Assembly (NCBI GenBank): GCA_029207755.1
Contig: JARCOQ010000002.1
Span: 39,752,244 to 39,816,243, forward strand
Direction: 5' to 3'
Origin: Chamaea fasciata
Taxonomy: Eukaryota > Chordata > Aves > Passeriformes > Sylviidae
Length of the DNA stretch: 64,000 nt
The notes below the pieces were generated by a model, which was not told where the DNA came from, searched no databases, and was given only the letters and a program-made list of their open reading frames with translations. Shown here in pieces: positions 1 through 13,200 of this stretch. The translations under genes were made by a program, and so were the position numbers. Numbering within the stretch: position 1 is the stretch's first letter; every line of letters begins with the position of its first letter.

Positions 1-2105
1 GTTGAAAGCTTGTTTCACTTTTAGTGTATTATTTTAAAAAATGAGAGTGAAAACTCAAATCTCTAAAAGATTGTGGACACAGTGATTAAAAACTGATGGT
101 TCAGCCTGTTAACTACAGGTGGTTTGTGAGGAAAACAGTTAATGTTATGTGCATAATCAGTTTTAATAAATTCTGTTCAAGGCAGTCTCTCTGTTATAAG
201 TGAGTGTGATTAAATGGCTCACTGACTAAAACCAGTTTCTGAAGCTGTGTTTTTTCTGCAGTTTAATAAGATTCTAATTTGCATCATAAAGAAAACAGAT
301 ATAAATAAAGGATAAATAAATTAGTCTCCTGTAATAAATTGGAAAATAATTTACTATTATGCCATAACATTTAAGAATTAAAGCTTAGAATAAATGTGTT
401 AATCGGTGAAATTGTTTAAGTGAGCATGCAGTGTACCTTTCTTGGCAAAAGAACCATTTTTTTAAAATCTACAGCTAGTAAAACAAAAAAAATCTAAAAC
501 TTGCATCGTATTGTCCTTTTCACTGGAAAAGGACAAAAGAACATAAAAATGCAAGGAAACTTGGACATCTTCTAACGAAATTAAGGTTTTTTTCTTGCTA
601 ATCTGCTGCAGCCTGCTGTAGCGTGTGTCATGGGAAGAATTCAGAAGGCCGCATCCTGACCCTGCACAGCTGCTAGAGTCCTACTGGACTCCTGAGCTGT
701 GATCAAAAGTATGAACAAAGACATTGACCTTCAATCTTGATTTCCAGCTCAGGGAGACTAACCTTCTTGGTGAGTGTTTGAGGGCATGGAGGATTTAGCA
801 ATAGTGCAGTAGCTCTACTCACCTGTTACGTTCTTTCTAACCTTCCTCTTCGCCACAGCATGGACAGGATCATGTTCCATACCTGAAAATCAGGTTTCAA
901 GGGTGTTGATGAGACTTTAAAAGTCTCAAAAATGATTTAAGCGAAATAAAGGAAGTGACCAGTTGCGCAGGCACAGAGCAGGACAGGACTTAAAGAAGCA
1001 GAGAGTTTGGTATTCTGCCCCCTGCACAAGGTGTCAGTCTTCTTTCATCATCTCAAAGGCACCTAGTCCCCTGCTCTTCCTCCCCTTGTTCAAAATTAGA
1101 CTCCATCCTGAGTCCTAGCATCCTTTATCAAATGAAATTCATTATATTTTGACAAAGGCAGCTGCGTTCTCTTACCCTACAGGGATTACTTCAGAACTGT
1201 GCTTGTGTGTGTTGTATAGTGCCACAGCTGTACTGAACACTTAATGCTCAAGTCATGAGGTTTTATACATGGGTATGAATTCATCTGTTAATCTTATTCC
1301 ATTACGTGTTGGGGTTTTCTTTAGCAATTTGGGGGAAAATTAAGATCTCCTTCTGCATTGCTTCCCTTTGTTTCATAGTGTAGTTAACAGCATAAAAATA
1401 GTTATGGTTATAGTTACAGTTTGGGCATTGTTTGGACATTTCTCAGATGATGTAGAGTCTGTGGGTCTTTATTCCATACAATTGATGGAATTGCCTTTTT
1501 TCGTTCTTAAAAGAAAATGATTTGACCAGTTGTATCACCATACGTTTCCCTTCCTCCAGTATCTTGTTTTATCTATGTAGCAGATTCTGCAGGGGCCTGG
1601 AATATATGAATTTGAATCTCCTACCAATATAGCAACTTCGCTTTTGGTAAAGCAAACTCTGGAATAGATCTATTCCAAAGTAAGTGGGTTATAGTATCTG
1701 GGAAGTATCCCTTCAGTACTGTAACAAAAATGAACATCATTGCTTGAAACTTTATTGTGTCTTGGTAGATATGGGAGCATCAAGAAATCCAAATAAAGCA
1801 GTTTTGTTATTTCAGGACCTGTCAGGTTATAGTGGCTACAACAGAACCATTTGTTCCTGTGGAGTATGCCAAGAAGGGGTGGTCTCAGATTCTTGTCTTG
1901 ATGAGAAGATTAAACACTCGCCCCCATGAAGTAATCTCAGAGCACTGGGTGAGCTTAACAGCGCCACTGGGGAGGCATAACTTTTCACCCCAGAGTGATA
2001 GTTTGTGTTCTTTTATCAGTGTTGTAAAAGGGACTCTGAAAATAGAAGCTTTCAAAACAAAACAAAGCAAAATCACTTCTGACATTGACCTCAGACTGTT
2101 TCCTT

Positions 2106-2120
2106 CCCCCCCCCCCCCCC
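2106..2120. repeat. C15 homopolymer
   Basis: Fifteen consecutive C bases follow a TCCTT lead. Homopolymers of this length vary between individuals and are error-prone in sequencing. It lies deep in an intron. Confidence 0.9.
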
Positions 2121-5100
2121 AAATATCTGTAAACAGCACAGTTTCCAGTTGTGTGTATTAATCTAAAAAATTCTCATAACACGCCTCAAGTTCTTCCTCA
2201 GGTCAGCATTGCAGTCCCGTTGTGGTGACGTTGGAGGTGCCCTGGGACCATGAGTGGTGCTGAATGTGCTGCTGGCACACTGAGATCAGTGATGTTGGCT
2301 GATTGGTTGGCAGAGATGGGAGATTCCCAAAGAGTGTTTAAAAAAAGAAATTGCTGGTTAAGAAAGAGATATTTTTATCTGCAGCTTTTAAAATGAAGCA
2401 GTGTGTGTGTGAAGTTTTAAGCTTGTCTGTTGGAATTGCTTTGTTTGAATGACATGTTCTTTGCAGCTTTTTTCTTTATCTTTGCTCTAAGTGCACAAAG
2501 CAAAGATGTTGCTAACTGTGCAGATGAAATGGCCCCTTCATGAGTTGCTAAAGAGCGTGGCTAACTTTCTTTTTTGATATCATTTAAAGTCACAAGGTTT
2601 TGTACAGGAACAAAACTCTTCCTGTTATGATAAAATACTTTAAACTTCAGAAGGCTATCCTAAACCTGATGCAGAGAAAAGTACGTCAGTTTCTGCTGTT
2701 CTAGGGCGCTTCTCCATATGATTTAAGCAGTAACTTGATAATATCCCAAGTAAGCTATTCCAGCAAAAATGCTTCATATTTAATAGACAGTAAAGCAATA
2801 AAACTAGATTACGTGTGTAGACTTACCAGTCCTGCTGTTTGGGCAGGGATTTAGCAGATTCCCAGACACAGAGCAGCTACTCCTGGAATCAGCAAATGCC
2901 AAATAAACTGGAGACAGCTCTGCTTTTGTGTCCTGCTTTGTGACCTGACTGTACCAGCAGGTTTGCATGTCTTTTCACAGCAATGCTGGGAATTTCTAGT
3001 ATTTCTGTTTCTATTTCAAGAGGGAATTTTTTGGAGAAAACCAAACAACATACTACAAACTCATTTTCTCATTTAATAGTATCTGCTTTTTAATTTGAAA
3101 ACATCTGATGGAGTTACATAGGAAATTATTAGTCAATGGCTGTAGGATTCTCCTCTTCCAGGATGCACTTTTAAAAGTACCTGATACTTGGATCTCTAAA
3201 ATCATTACAGAAGCAAAAGAAAATTTTCTTCAGAAGTTTATGAACCTGAAAGTAAATTATCTCTCGCAAGGTTATTCAGTGTTTTACACAGATGTGAACT
3301 CCAGTTAAACTTAAATTAGTTTTGGGTTGTTTCAAGAATATTTCAGTTTTATGTATTCCTTACCTGATGTTAATTGAGGTTATTTTTTAAACTGCCAGTT
3401 TCTAATATCTGTCTTCATAGCTTTAATGCTGCTAAACAGTCTTGTATTCCCAGTTTATTGCCTTGTTATACATCATAGTTGCAATATGTTCTTTCTAATA
3501 TAATTATTTTTGTCTTACACTATATTGTTTTCTGGATCATCATGGTTTGCATATGGTTGTTCTTTTTTAGTAAAGAATTGGTTTTAAGATTTATAGTCAT
3601 TTGGACGTTTAATTTTCTACATGATGCATTCTGCTTCAATTTGGAAGTGTTTTCACTAGCAGTTACGAGGAACATAAGACATAATTTATGACTATATTAA
3701 CCCTATTCTATGTCGATCAACAAGGATTTCTTTATGAAGTATGGTACGAAATTGCTTCACTTCATATTGTTTGCTAAAAATACATAAACCATGTCCTTTA
3801 AACTTTGTGACTTTCTTATGGATTTGGGGAAACCCTATAGCCTAACAATACCTTAAATTCTGTTTTGGAGGAAGAAGAGAAGGGAAGGACTCTTACAGTA
3901 CATTTTCACTTTTTCTTCGGGGAAAAAAAGCTTGTGACTTCTTCTAACCTTATCTTGAACCCTTGGCATTCACATAACAAATCAAAATTTCTACCAAAAA
4001 GAAATTCTTCCCATCCAGACTTCTATCAAAATGCACCCTGTGGTCTCAGATGCCAATGATAATTTCAATATTATTAAAACCAAACAAAATCCAGCAACTC
4101 ACCAACTACTTCCATGAGAATACTCAAGAAGACATTAAGTAACATAAAATGGAAGATGAATTTACTTTTTTTCTCCTCAAAGGAGAAGCTGTGAGACTCT
4201 GAGATTTTACATTTTCCAAGAAGCCCATCGGATCTTAACTCAACTGATCTGAGTCTTTCCAAAACTAAGTTTAGTTTGTTTTCTGGACTACAGTTCCACT
4301 TTTATTTGTCCTGCTACTTAGTAAGACATGGTCCCCAAACTTATATCTCTAAACAAAATCCCACTAACTTTGTAGAAATACAATTTGAATTTTTGTTTGG
4401 GAGATAATGAAAAAGGTAGCTTTGAAAAAATATTTGAAGTCTAAAATTTTAGCAATGAACCATTTCCAGTCTGTTGTTGCAAAGATCAACATTTTTGCAG
4501 TTGTTGTCAAAGAGAAAGAAAAGGGATGTGGCTTTATTGATCTCTGCGAAGTTCACTGTTGCCTTCAGGTTCTTCCACTGACAAATGTGTCTGACTTCAT
4601 CTATATTCAAGTCTTACTGTTGTGTTTCTGTGCCAGTTTCTACAGTTTCTACACCTCAGTTTGAGTTGGTGAAAAAAATATGTACTAATTCTGGGTGAGG
4701 GGAAGAAAGAAATCATCATGGCCATGTTTCACAATGTTCACTTGGTTTCTAATTAAGGTATTCTCCTCTTTTCAAGGTATTGACATCTTTTTTCCAAGTA
4801 GTTTCTTTGCAATGATTTCTGGTTTAATTTCCTTTCTTGAGCTTTTTAAAATAATTTCTTGCAAATATGTTTATTTCATGGTTTCAACGAGGATAATATT
4901 TTAGTGGCATTTTTTAAAGATTAGCATTAATCTTTAAATAAAAACTAATTTTTGCAACAAACTAACAGTTAATTTTTTTATGGACAAGATGTAGCTAATA
5001 GATAAATATAACACCAAAAGGTATTGCATCTAAAAAAAGGAAAGTGAATGAGAAGGATCGCACAGGCTTTTTTTGGTAAGATAAAGAGGAATAATTTCTG

Positions 5101-8034
5101 TAATAATTCTGAAGATACATGTAACAATTTTGACATTAAATACTGCACACGAAGTTGTGGTAGAACCATTATAAAAATACCGTATTTCTTGATGTTTCCT
5201 CTGGAAAAGGAACATCAGCTTTAAAATATAACAACTATTTCTGCTTTATATCTAAAAATACAGCTAGTGGGTAAAATCTGTAGGAATCATGCCAATGATT
5301 TGTAGCACGTCTGTGATTAGTTAGCATGTTTTCAAAATCATTCTGAACAGGTGAAAAACTATCTGATTCACTTGAGTCAACTTTTTAATGAACATCTCAG
5401 CAGTTGATGTCTGGACTTTTCACAGCCATAAATATTTGTAAAACAAGAGGATTACAAGAACACCTTTTGAGTTAAAGTTCTAACTGTTGTGCCTATAATT
5501 AGAAGTATCTCAAGAAAATTTATTTCTCAAAAGATAATTTTTGTGCGGATTGTTTAATCAGTTTTGAAATAAAACTATGCAGGAAATCTGAGCAGAGAGA
5601 ATAAAACCAGGAATTAAACCTGGATCCAGTATTACAACGCTTAAGTCTCTCAAGAGGCTACTGGCAGTTAGTAAGGCTCCATTAAATGGTCTAAGCCATG
5701 TGTGTGGTTAAGGGCTTGCCTAATGGTGTTCCGAGAAATTTGAAGCATTTCAAACTGTAAATATTTTTGAACTGATTTTAAGGATTGACACACCTGAGAA
5801 TGGTTAAACAACTATACAGAGACATTTACAGTGTTTAGAGTCTGCAGGACATAGTCTAGACAAAAGGTGTTGATGACTTACACATCAGTGTAAAACACAC
5901 CAAGGATTAATATTATGTAATTTCTCTTTTTCTGTGCTTACATTTTTTTATTGCATCCTCATAATTATCTCACATGGATTTTGGATGGGAATTTTTTTCT
6001 TATGTTCTAGCTGATATTTTGAAACAAATGGTTGATACTTTCCAGGGCAAAGAGAAAGGATGAGGTTTACTTGCAGAAAAGATGTGCAAGGATGAAAGAA
6101 ACCTGGAGTCTAAAGGGAATAAGAGACAGTACAGAGGTCGGGAACTAACATCTTCCTTATTGCCACGTGCCTTAAGCTTTGTGTCATGGCTGGTGCAGTC
6201 TGTTCTGGTAACAATGCAGCTCAAGCTTTCTTATCCAACCACATCTCTTTCCCTTGGGATTTGGTCCAGTGTGGAATCTAGGCAAAAGCAAACACCTGTT
6301 TTCTAAACTTCGAGGAGATAGTTTTGCATGGAAACTTTCTTTGAAAACCTTCTGGTATGTAGAAAAGTAGATTTCTCAGTCTTACGGGCATAGATTGCTG
6401 GGACCAGGATTCAGATAATTCATTTGGGCAGTGGCTGCCTGTAAGAGTGTTTTGAGGGCTGCAGAAGAACAGGCTACAGCTGGAATAAGCTGAGTCTGTG
6501 ACTTCACTTAGGATGCGCCTGTGTGCTGTGAGTCACTGACTGAGTGTGTGAGACTAGAGCTATTTTGGCTTAAACTGAAGTGTTTCTTCTCATCCAGAAC
6601 ATGAATCACCTGCTTCTGAGTGTATCTTTTTTTTGTTAATTTTTATTAAGTAAACAGATTTCAGAGGCTTCAGTACATCCAGATATGTGGGTTTTACTGG
6701 CACAATGGAGGACCTTCCAGGCAAAGGAAACTCACTCACCTGTTGGGGCCAGTATTTTTTATACGTTTCCCAGAAGCATGTCTGAGTAATCAGAGTAATG
6801 CCAGAAACACTGTCCTGCTGCAAACTGATTCCCGGGAGTATCACCAGGTAAAGGCACTAATGCAGATCAAATTGCCAAGAGATCTTTATTCACAGTTTAC
6901 TTCTTTTAGTCTTTTTACTTTGTCAGCTTCTGCTTTTGAAGGAAGAAGGGCTTGTTCAGTTAAAATCTGGAAAAGGAGGAAGAAGTTGATCAGATGTGCT
7001 GTCTCTGAAAACACTGTACTTGGGCCCGCAGTTGTCCTGGTGACAGGCAAGCTCCAATTTGTAGTTTTCTCTTTAATGTAACTGGTATAAAAAACTATGG
7101 AGGCAGTGGCTGAGCAGATCTGTGGCAGTGTAAAGGTGCAGTCTGGGAGAGGGCTGGCAGAAGACCATGAGAGACTTCAAAATTCCATGTTTCCTTATGG
7201 ATGGTGCCATGGAGATCTTTATGAAGCTTCACATGCCTTAAAACCTCAATTAGTTTATTTGAACTTGTTTTGTTCTTGGCCGGCAGGGGGGGCTTATCTG
7301 TTTAGATGTGATCATTTTTTTGTTTTCCTTTTTACATATAAAGAGAGAATGTGATACGTAATTCACAGGTTTTGTAACAAATCGTAGCAGAAAATGAAAG
7401 CAATTGGATTCACTGCTATGGGAGCCACATTAGGTGTATCAATGGTCTCCTCTTGGCATTGACATGTATTTGATGTGCTGTATGTAGGTATTTCAGATGG
7501 CAAAGTCCTGTTGTCACATCTTTCTTTGACTCTCACCAGGCAGCTGAGAGTTCTGACTCTTTTCCAGCTCTTGTTAGTAAAAGTTACGTTAGTGTCAACC
7601 TGAGCTCAAGTGGCTAACCGGAATTTGGGTTATTCATTACCTATCAATCACCTTGGTTCTGAGACAAATAGTTCACAAGGCAAGATGGATACCTACTGTT
7701 TGTATCATAAATCTATTAGGGAAGGAAGGAAGGGTGGAAGAACTGGCTGGGCTAGGTGATCCCAGTCTGAAATAGGTAATCCTATGGGAGCTTTGCCCGT
7801 GGCTCCTTGGCTCATTCCTTTGGTCTGATGTCTGAGACAGCAGAGGCAAGCACAATATCAAGTCCAAATGTGCACTTTGTGCTAGCAGCACTCAGGCCTC
7901 ATTGTCAAAGGCTTTGTCAAGTTACCTTTTGAGGCAGGTGCTCTAGTGGGCAGGGTATCCACCACTGAACTCCAGTAGCTTGTGACCAAAGGCTTAATGC
8001 AATCAGGCAGACTCCTTTCCCACTTTACAATTAC

Positions 8035-8054
8035 GGGGGGGGGGGGGGGGGGGG
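8035..8054. repeat. G20 homopolymer
   Basis: Twenty consecutive G bases, flanked by TTAC and AGGAAA. The tract is on the coding strand of the intron, so the transcript would carry a G20 run able to form a quadruplex. The length may be approximate because such runs are hard to sequence. Confidence 0.9.
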
Positions 8055-9284
8055 AGGAAACCCACAAAAAACTAAAAAGTAATTCTCTTGACATTTTTCA
8101 TTGCATCAAGTTTGCCCTTGACATGAATATTTCCTGAAGTTGATGACTTTGACACCTTTGTCATTTGGATTTTAAAATAGTCTGGTTCATATTTCTAGTC
8201 CAGCACATAACATCATTGTCTCAGAAGGTAAGACAGTATGTCACTTACAGCACCTTTTATTCAGTGATCAGCTGAACTAAATTTCTGTTTGGAACCAAAG
8301 GTTGAGATACACAGGTGGCTCTTGCTTCATCATGAAGACCTGGCACTCTAGTATTCTCCAATAAAACTGGCTGTGGAACTGACCTATGATTTCATTCCCA
8401 CAGAAATTGATTTTATGACTTACAGGTTATTTGCCACAACTCTAGCCTGCCTTGTCACTTTCAAGAATGTGTTTGGGAAAGATTTTGGAAGATAATTCTT
8501 ATAGCTTCTTTTCACTTGCTAAACAAAATACATTCTTTTATTTTTCCTTTTTTTTTTACCCTTTTGTCCTATTATCTGCTTATCTGTTATTAAATATAGA
8601 AAGCTTTAGTAGTTATTCTATGTTGTTATTTAATATTTTGTTGGGTTAAGTGCCTTCTTTTCTTTCTGGTGTCTTTTGAAGATATCTCTGTTGTGAAGTA
8701 GCGGGAACATGAAATTGTGCATGTTTTTTGTACTAAATATACTTGAACTTTTTGCAGGATAGAAGGTAAATGATGTGTTTTACAATCTAGTATCATTGCT
8801 GTTGTAAGCTTTAGTCACTGAAGCTAATCAGTAAGTGGTTTGTTCTTACAGGGGCTGATAAGTTTTAATTCATGTCATTAAAATCTTCCTCCTACTTCTT
8901 ATTTCTCTGACTGACTTGACTTTCCCATGATATGACTAAGGAAAGCAGGGTGGTGCTACAATGCGAGTTAGTTATTTGTTTTTGTATATAAAAATTTCTA
9001 GGGAGAAATTTCCAGGGGTCAGGAAGAGAATCACTATGGTTCTTAAAATGACCTGATGTTACTGCATGATGTCCAATAATTAGGTTTTTCTATCAGTAAT
9101 GGCTTTTGCACATGTGTAAGTAGGATTGTTTGTCTTGAAGCTTTTTTTGTTTTCTCAAAATATTCAACTTGTTAATCATTAGGACTTAGATTATAAAAAT
9201 AATGGGCAGAAAGTTGCTTTTATTTAGGGAATGTATAATTTTACAGTTAAAAGTGATAGATTTATCATTAATAATACTCTGAGG

Positions 9285-9324
9285 GGATATCAATTACAAT
9301 CAGTGGATATCAACTACAGTCAGT
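9285..9324. repeat. Two-copy 20-base tandem repeat
   Basis: Two adjacent 20-base units begin GGATATCAA and end CAGT (9285-9304 and 9305-9324). They differ at two positions, indicating a small local duplication. Confidence 0.85.
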
Positions 9325-9690
9325 TCTCCTATTTCTTGAAATTTGGCACTCCTTGAAAGATGGAAAAGCTTTTGAGAAACCTATCTTTTTCTTTCTAAGT
9401 TTTAGTGTAGAAATGTAAGGATTGCCTGCACATGATGGGAAAAACAAAGAGGAGTGGGAAAGGAAAAAGTCAGGATAACTTTTGAATGAGACAAGCTTAA
9501 ATATTCAGACACATCGAAATATTATTGGAAACAGACTTTTGGACCAATTTCCTTTTGCAACCACACATATGCTTTTCCATCATCCTCATATTTTACAAGT
9601 GTGGGTGGAAAATAAGTGTATTAGTCTTAAATGCAAAGAATAGGCCCATATCTTTATCACATTCTTTGTACTCACCTATGTCCTCCACAG

Positions 9691-9840
9691 TGGGGTGTTT
9701 TTGTTTGGTTTTGGGTTTGGGTTTTTTTTGTTTGTTTGTTTGTTTCTTGGGGGTGGGGGATGTTGGGCTTTTTGTTGTTTGCTTGGGGGGGTTTTGTGGT
9801 TTTGGTTTTTTGAGTTTTTTTGGGTTTGGGTTTTTTTGTA
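9691..9840 (+). repeat. GT-rich low-complexity tract with repeated TTTGGGTTTGGG cores
   Basis: About 150 bases made almost entirely of T and G, including a (GTTT)n stretch and several G3-G7 runs. A nearly identical segment of about 20 bases with a TTTTGGGTTTGGGTTTTTTT core occurs near both ends (9708-9730 and 9816-9838), suggesting internal duplication. The open frames here are low-complexity artefacts. Confidence 0.85.
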
Positions 9841-10188
9841 AAAAAGATTGTGGCAGTTAGGTACACTGAGAAAACTTGGGGAAGATTGTAAGTGTCTGCT
9901 TAAAAAGATACTATTTACATAAAATCTCATGTATGTTTACTGTGGGAAACCATGTGTGTCTGTTGTATGGATTTGTTATTTAGGGGAAAAATCCTGCTTA
10001 CTATTGCTTTTAATAATTAAAGCAGTTCTACTGTCCTTAGGTCCAATTCAGAATTGAACCCTAAAAATACTGGAACCAATAAAAGTGGTTTTATAATGAG
10101 GCATGTTTTGGTACCTGTTTTTTCTTTTAATTTAAGTTAGCTGTGATATTTAGTCAGATACTTTACTTGGGAATGTTTTGTTTTTCAG

Positions 10189-10290
10189 GATGGGAAGAAG
10201 AAGTTTGACAAGGAAAGTGAGAAATATTACTCCATCTTAGAGAAGCACTTAAATTTGTCAGCCAAGAAGAAAGAATCTCATTTGCAAGAT
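10189..10290 (+). CDS. ARHGAP42: ARHGAP42 exon 5 (BAR domain)
   Basis: Thirty-four codons, phase 0 at both ends, residues about 129-162. It starts [14 protein letters not shown] and continues into the KKKES helix segment. It follows a T-rich CAG acceptor and is followed by a GTAAGA donor at 10291. It encodes a lysine-rich part of the BAR coiled coil, the membrane-curvature-binding surface of the family. Confidence 0.95.
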
Positions 10291-13200
10291 GTAAGAAATG
10301 AACACACTCTTACCTAATTTCACATTTGCATAGAAATGATGATAACAAACTGGTTCTCTTCAAGACATGCTGTATTTTAATAATGTGAAATTGTGATGGT
10401 TTCTGGAAGTCATGCTTGTTGTGATTATAGATTCTTGACTGGGAAGAATAAGACACAAATAGGAGTTAAATATTTGAAGAAAGCAATATTCTGTGTTTGC
10501 AACTTTATGTATTTCAAGTACAGCTAATATTTATTGATTGCAACAATGGAATTAGATTAGCACTATAAAAGCGTGAGTTTTATAAGCTATATATGGAATA
10601 TTGGAAAGCCAATTAATTGCTTTTAGGTTCGCTATTTAATATATTAACTGATGAAATTGCACTTCTATTTCGCATAAATTCTAATCCAGAAGACTGAACT
10701 GAGATCATTTTAATGATGCTCTTTTCTGCTTCTTTTTCCTCTTTTTCATCTTATTCTGAGATTGTGGCACCTGAAATTGCATCTCGAACTTAAGCTTTGA
10801 AGAGTCTGTAGAGCTAATTCTTTTCTGTTTAAAAAAACAAAACCGTGAAGACTTCTAGTTTAACAGGAGGATTCTAGGGCTTTTCAGTGTGCTGGTAAAA
10901 ATGAATATGACTTGTCTTTGAAGCAAATTACAAGAAACCCAGCAACACGGTATCAATGACACTTTGGTAATTGTGCCATAAGTAGTTAAAAATAATTTTG
11001 ATGGGGTTACTGTTGGCTTGGTGGCTCTTAAATCATGGGGATCAATTTGCAGATGAAATTTTCGCCAAAGATGTTACCATCACTCAATCACGTTGTAGGA
11101 TTTTTTGTGTGTGTGTTTACCAATACTATAATTCAAATAAAATGAGACCGAGAAATTAAAAATTTCTAATAATGTCTCTATGCCTGAATTGCTGTTGCTG
11201 TCTATATAATAATCGATATAATAGTCTAGATAAAACATTAGTTATGTAGGATTGGTTAATTGTTTCATTTGTATTTCAGAGCTTTCATTTTCCCAAATAT
11301 TTTATGTATTGATGAAGAAGCAGTTCTCTTAGAGGCTACTCCCCATCTTAAAATAAAAATAAATTCTTACCAAATTGTGGAAAAGTGAACTTAAACACTA
11401 AGTTGCTCTAGAATAGAAGCAAAATAAAAGAAATAAAATATTTTACTCTTGAGGCATGAGAATAATTACAGTCTAAAAGCAGCAACTGAAGAGCAAAGTA
11501 ACAACTGTGAATCTAATAAACTGTGGTAGAATAACAATGGATTTGGCTCATGTCTATAAACTATTGGAAAACCAGAATAATTTTTTCCAATGTGTCCTTA
11601 AGTAACATATGTGGATTTAAAATCTTCTAACTGAGGCTGAGATTTTCTGATTTCTAGATGCCTCCCTTGTAGAGGCATAAAGGGTATAACTTAGCATTTG
11701 TGTCTCCCCCACTTTTCTACACTTGTAGATGTGCTGAATCAGCAACATACACCCACCGTACGTAGAAGGTACAATAGCAAATCAGTACCAAAATTGTTAA
11801 CCTGGGAGACTTTTGGCCTGTGTCTGTGTTGTAAGTAAAAGGAGGCCAAGCTCCATTCGTGACCTGAAATCCAAGATAGCTGTTTACTTGCATCCTGAGT
11901 GGTTTGTGTGAGCCCCATTTATAGCCTGTATCTCCAGGATGGAGTTTGTTGGACCACCCCACAGCAGAGCACGAGCGAAGAACCAAGCAGTGCTGGCAGC
12001 TGGGACTTCGGTGCCCAGGGCAGGAGGTGGGAAGTCCATGCCTTAAGCCAACATCATGCATTCAGGGAAGTGGAAATACCATTTTTTGACTGCTACATGG
12101 GAAAAATACTGTTTCCTTGAATTGATGAGGTTTCTTCATACCTCATCACATTATGTGGGTTAAAGAGAACTGGGATGAGCAAAAATCTTGTACTCTGTTG
12201 GGTCCTTTTACATATCTCACTTGAGTGCAATTGAGACCACCTTAATTAGGCATCTGAAGTTTGATGGTTGAAACATATTCTGTAGAGAGTAGTTTGCATA
12301 TATTCACGTAACTGAAATATACTGAGTATTTTAAGAGCCTGCAAGACTGCTGGTTCAGTTTACACAGGTGACTGGCTTTTTTCCTTTAGCATCAAAATGA
12401 AACTTCATAGTAGCATCTTTTCACTGCCTAGAGTGGAGGAGAAAATGGGCAGAATTGAGTAATGTGAGAAATCTAATAAACTTCTGATTTCCTTTCTCCG
12501 AAACCTGTTCCAGAATCAGTCTCCAAGCTTACGTGAAGTTCTGGTATATATATTGAGGTGACAGCCTACATCAATGAAAATATTACTCACTATAACTATA
12601 TATTATACAGATAGAGACTCAAAATCATATCCATCAGATCTCTTTATTTTTTACATGCAGTTTGAAGTCACAGAAAAAACATGAAATTACTTTCAGCTTT
12701 TGAAACTTCTAAGATCACTTTCTAAGTAATTCTTACAAATCTGTCTCCTGTGGTGTTAACACAAATCCATAAGCTTCTGCAGAATATATATTTGGGGAAT
12801 TCTGATTTAGTTCCTGTTCACTGGTGGTGATTATGGCCCTAAAACTTAATTGAGATGGCACTTGATTGTTCTAAGTATTACAGTTGCAACCTGTTTAAAT
12901 GCTGTTCAGAGTAGGAATGGATTTAATTAGGTGTTTAAATACTTTTTCTGAAGCGAAGCCTAAAAGACAGTTTCTAAAACTATGTTTCATTATTTATGTA
13001 CAATTAAAATAGAGAGCTGAAGTCTGTTTCAAGTGCCTATTGATGGCATTTGTGAGAGCGAGGCATTGCTGGATCACATCCCAAAGTGGTGGCAACTGCT
13101 TCTGTTCAGCTGTGTAGCACTGGCTTTGTGATAGATTATTTCTGTAAATAAAACTGATAAGAGGGGGAACAGTAGCCAAACACACTATATGAATGGCAAA

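Larger units (their letters stand above)
1..10188 (+). other. Intron before the first visible exon (provisional intron 4)
   Basis: No exon, RNA gene or clear transposon is visible here. Short open frames exist on both strands but lack family resemblance, splice context or coding character. Contents I can support are a C15 tract (2106-2120), a G20 tract (8035-8054), a 20-base tandem duplication (9285-9324) and a GT-rich low-complexity tract (9691-9840). The acceptor at 10181-10188 is a good T-rich tract followed by CAG. The 5' splice site of this intron lies upstream of the window. Confidence 0.75.

Noticed and set aside
1832..2161. Open frame of 109 codons in intron 4
   Set aside because: No family resemblance. 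It runs through the C15 tract and has no flanking splice sites matching ARHGAP42.
9525..9860. Open frame of 111 codons over the GT-rich tract
   Set aside because: Its C-terminal half is Phe/Gly/Leu low complexity dictated by the T/G tract.
11717..12120. Overlapping open frames on both strands in a GC-richer patch of intron 5
   Set aside because: No recognisable domain, and both strands are open over the same bases, which points to composition. It may be a decayed repeat I cannot name.
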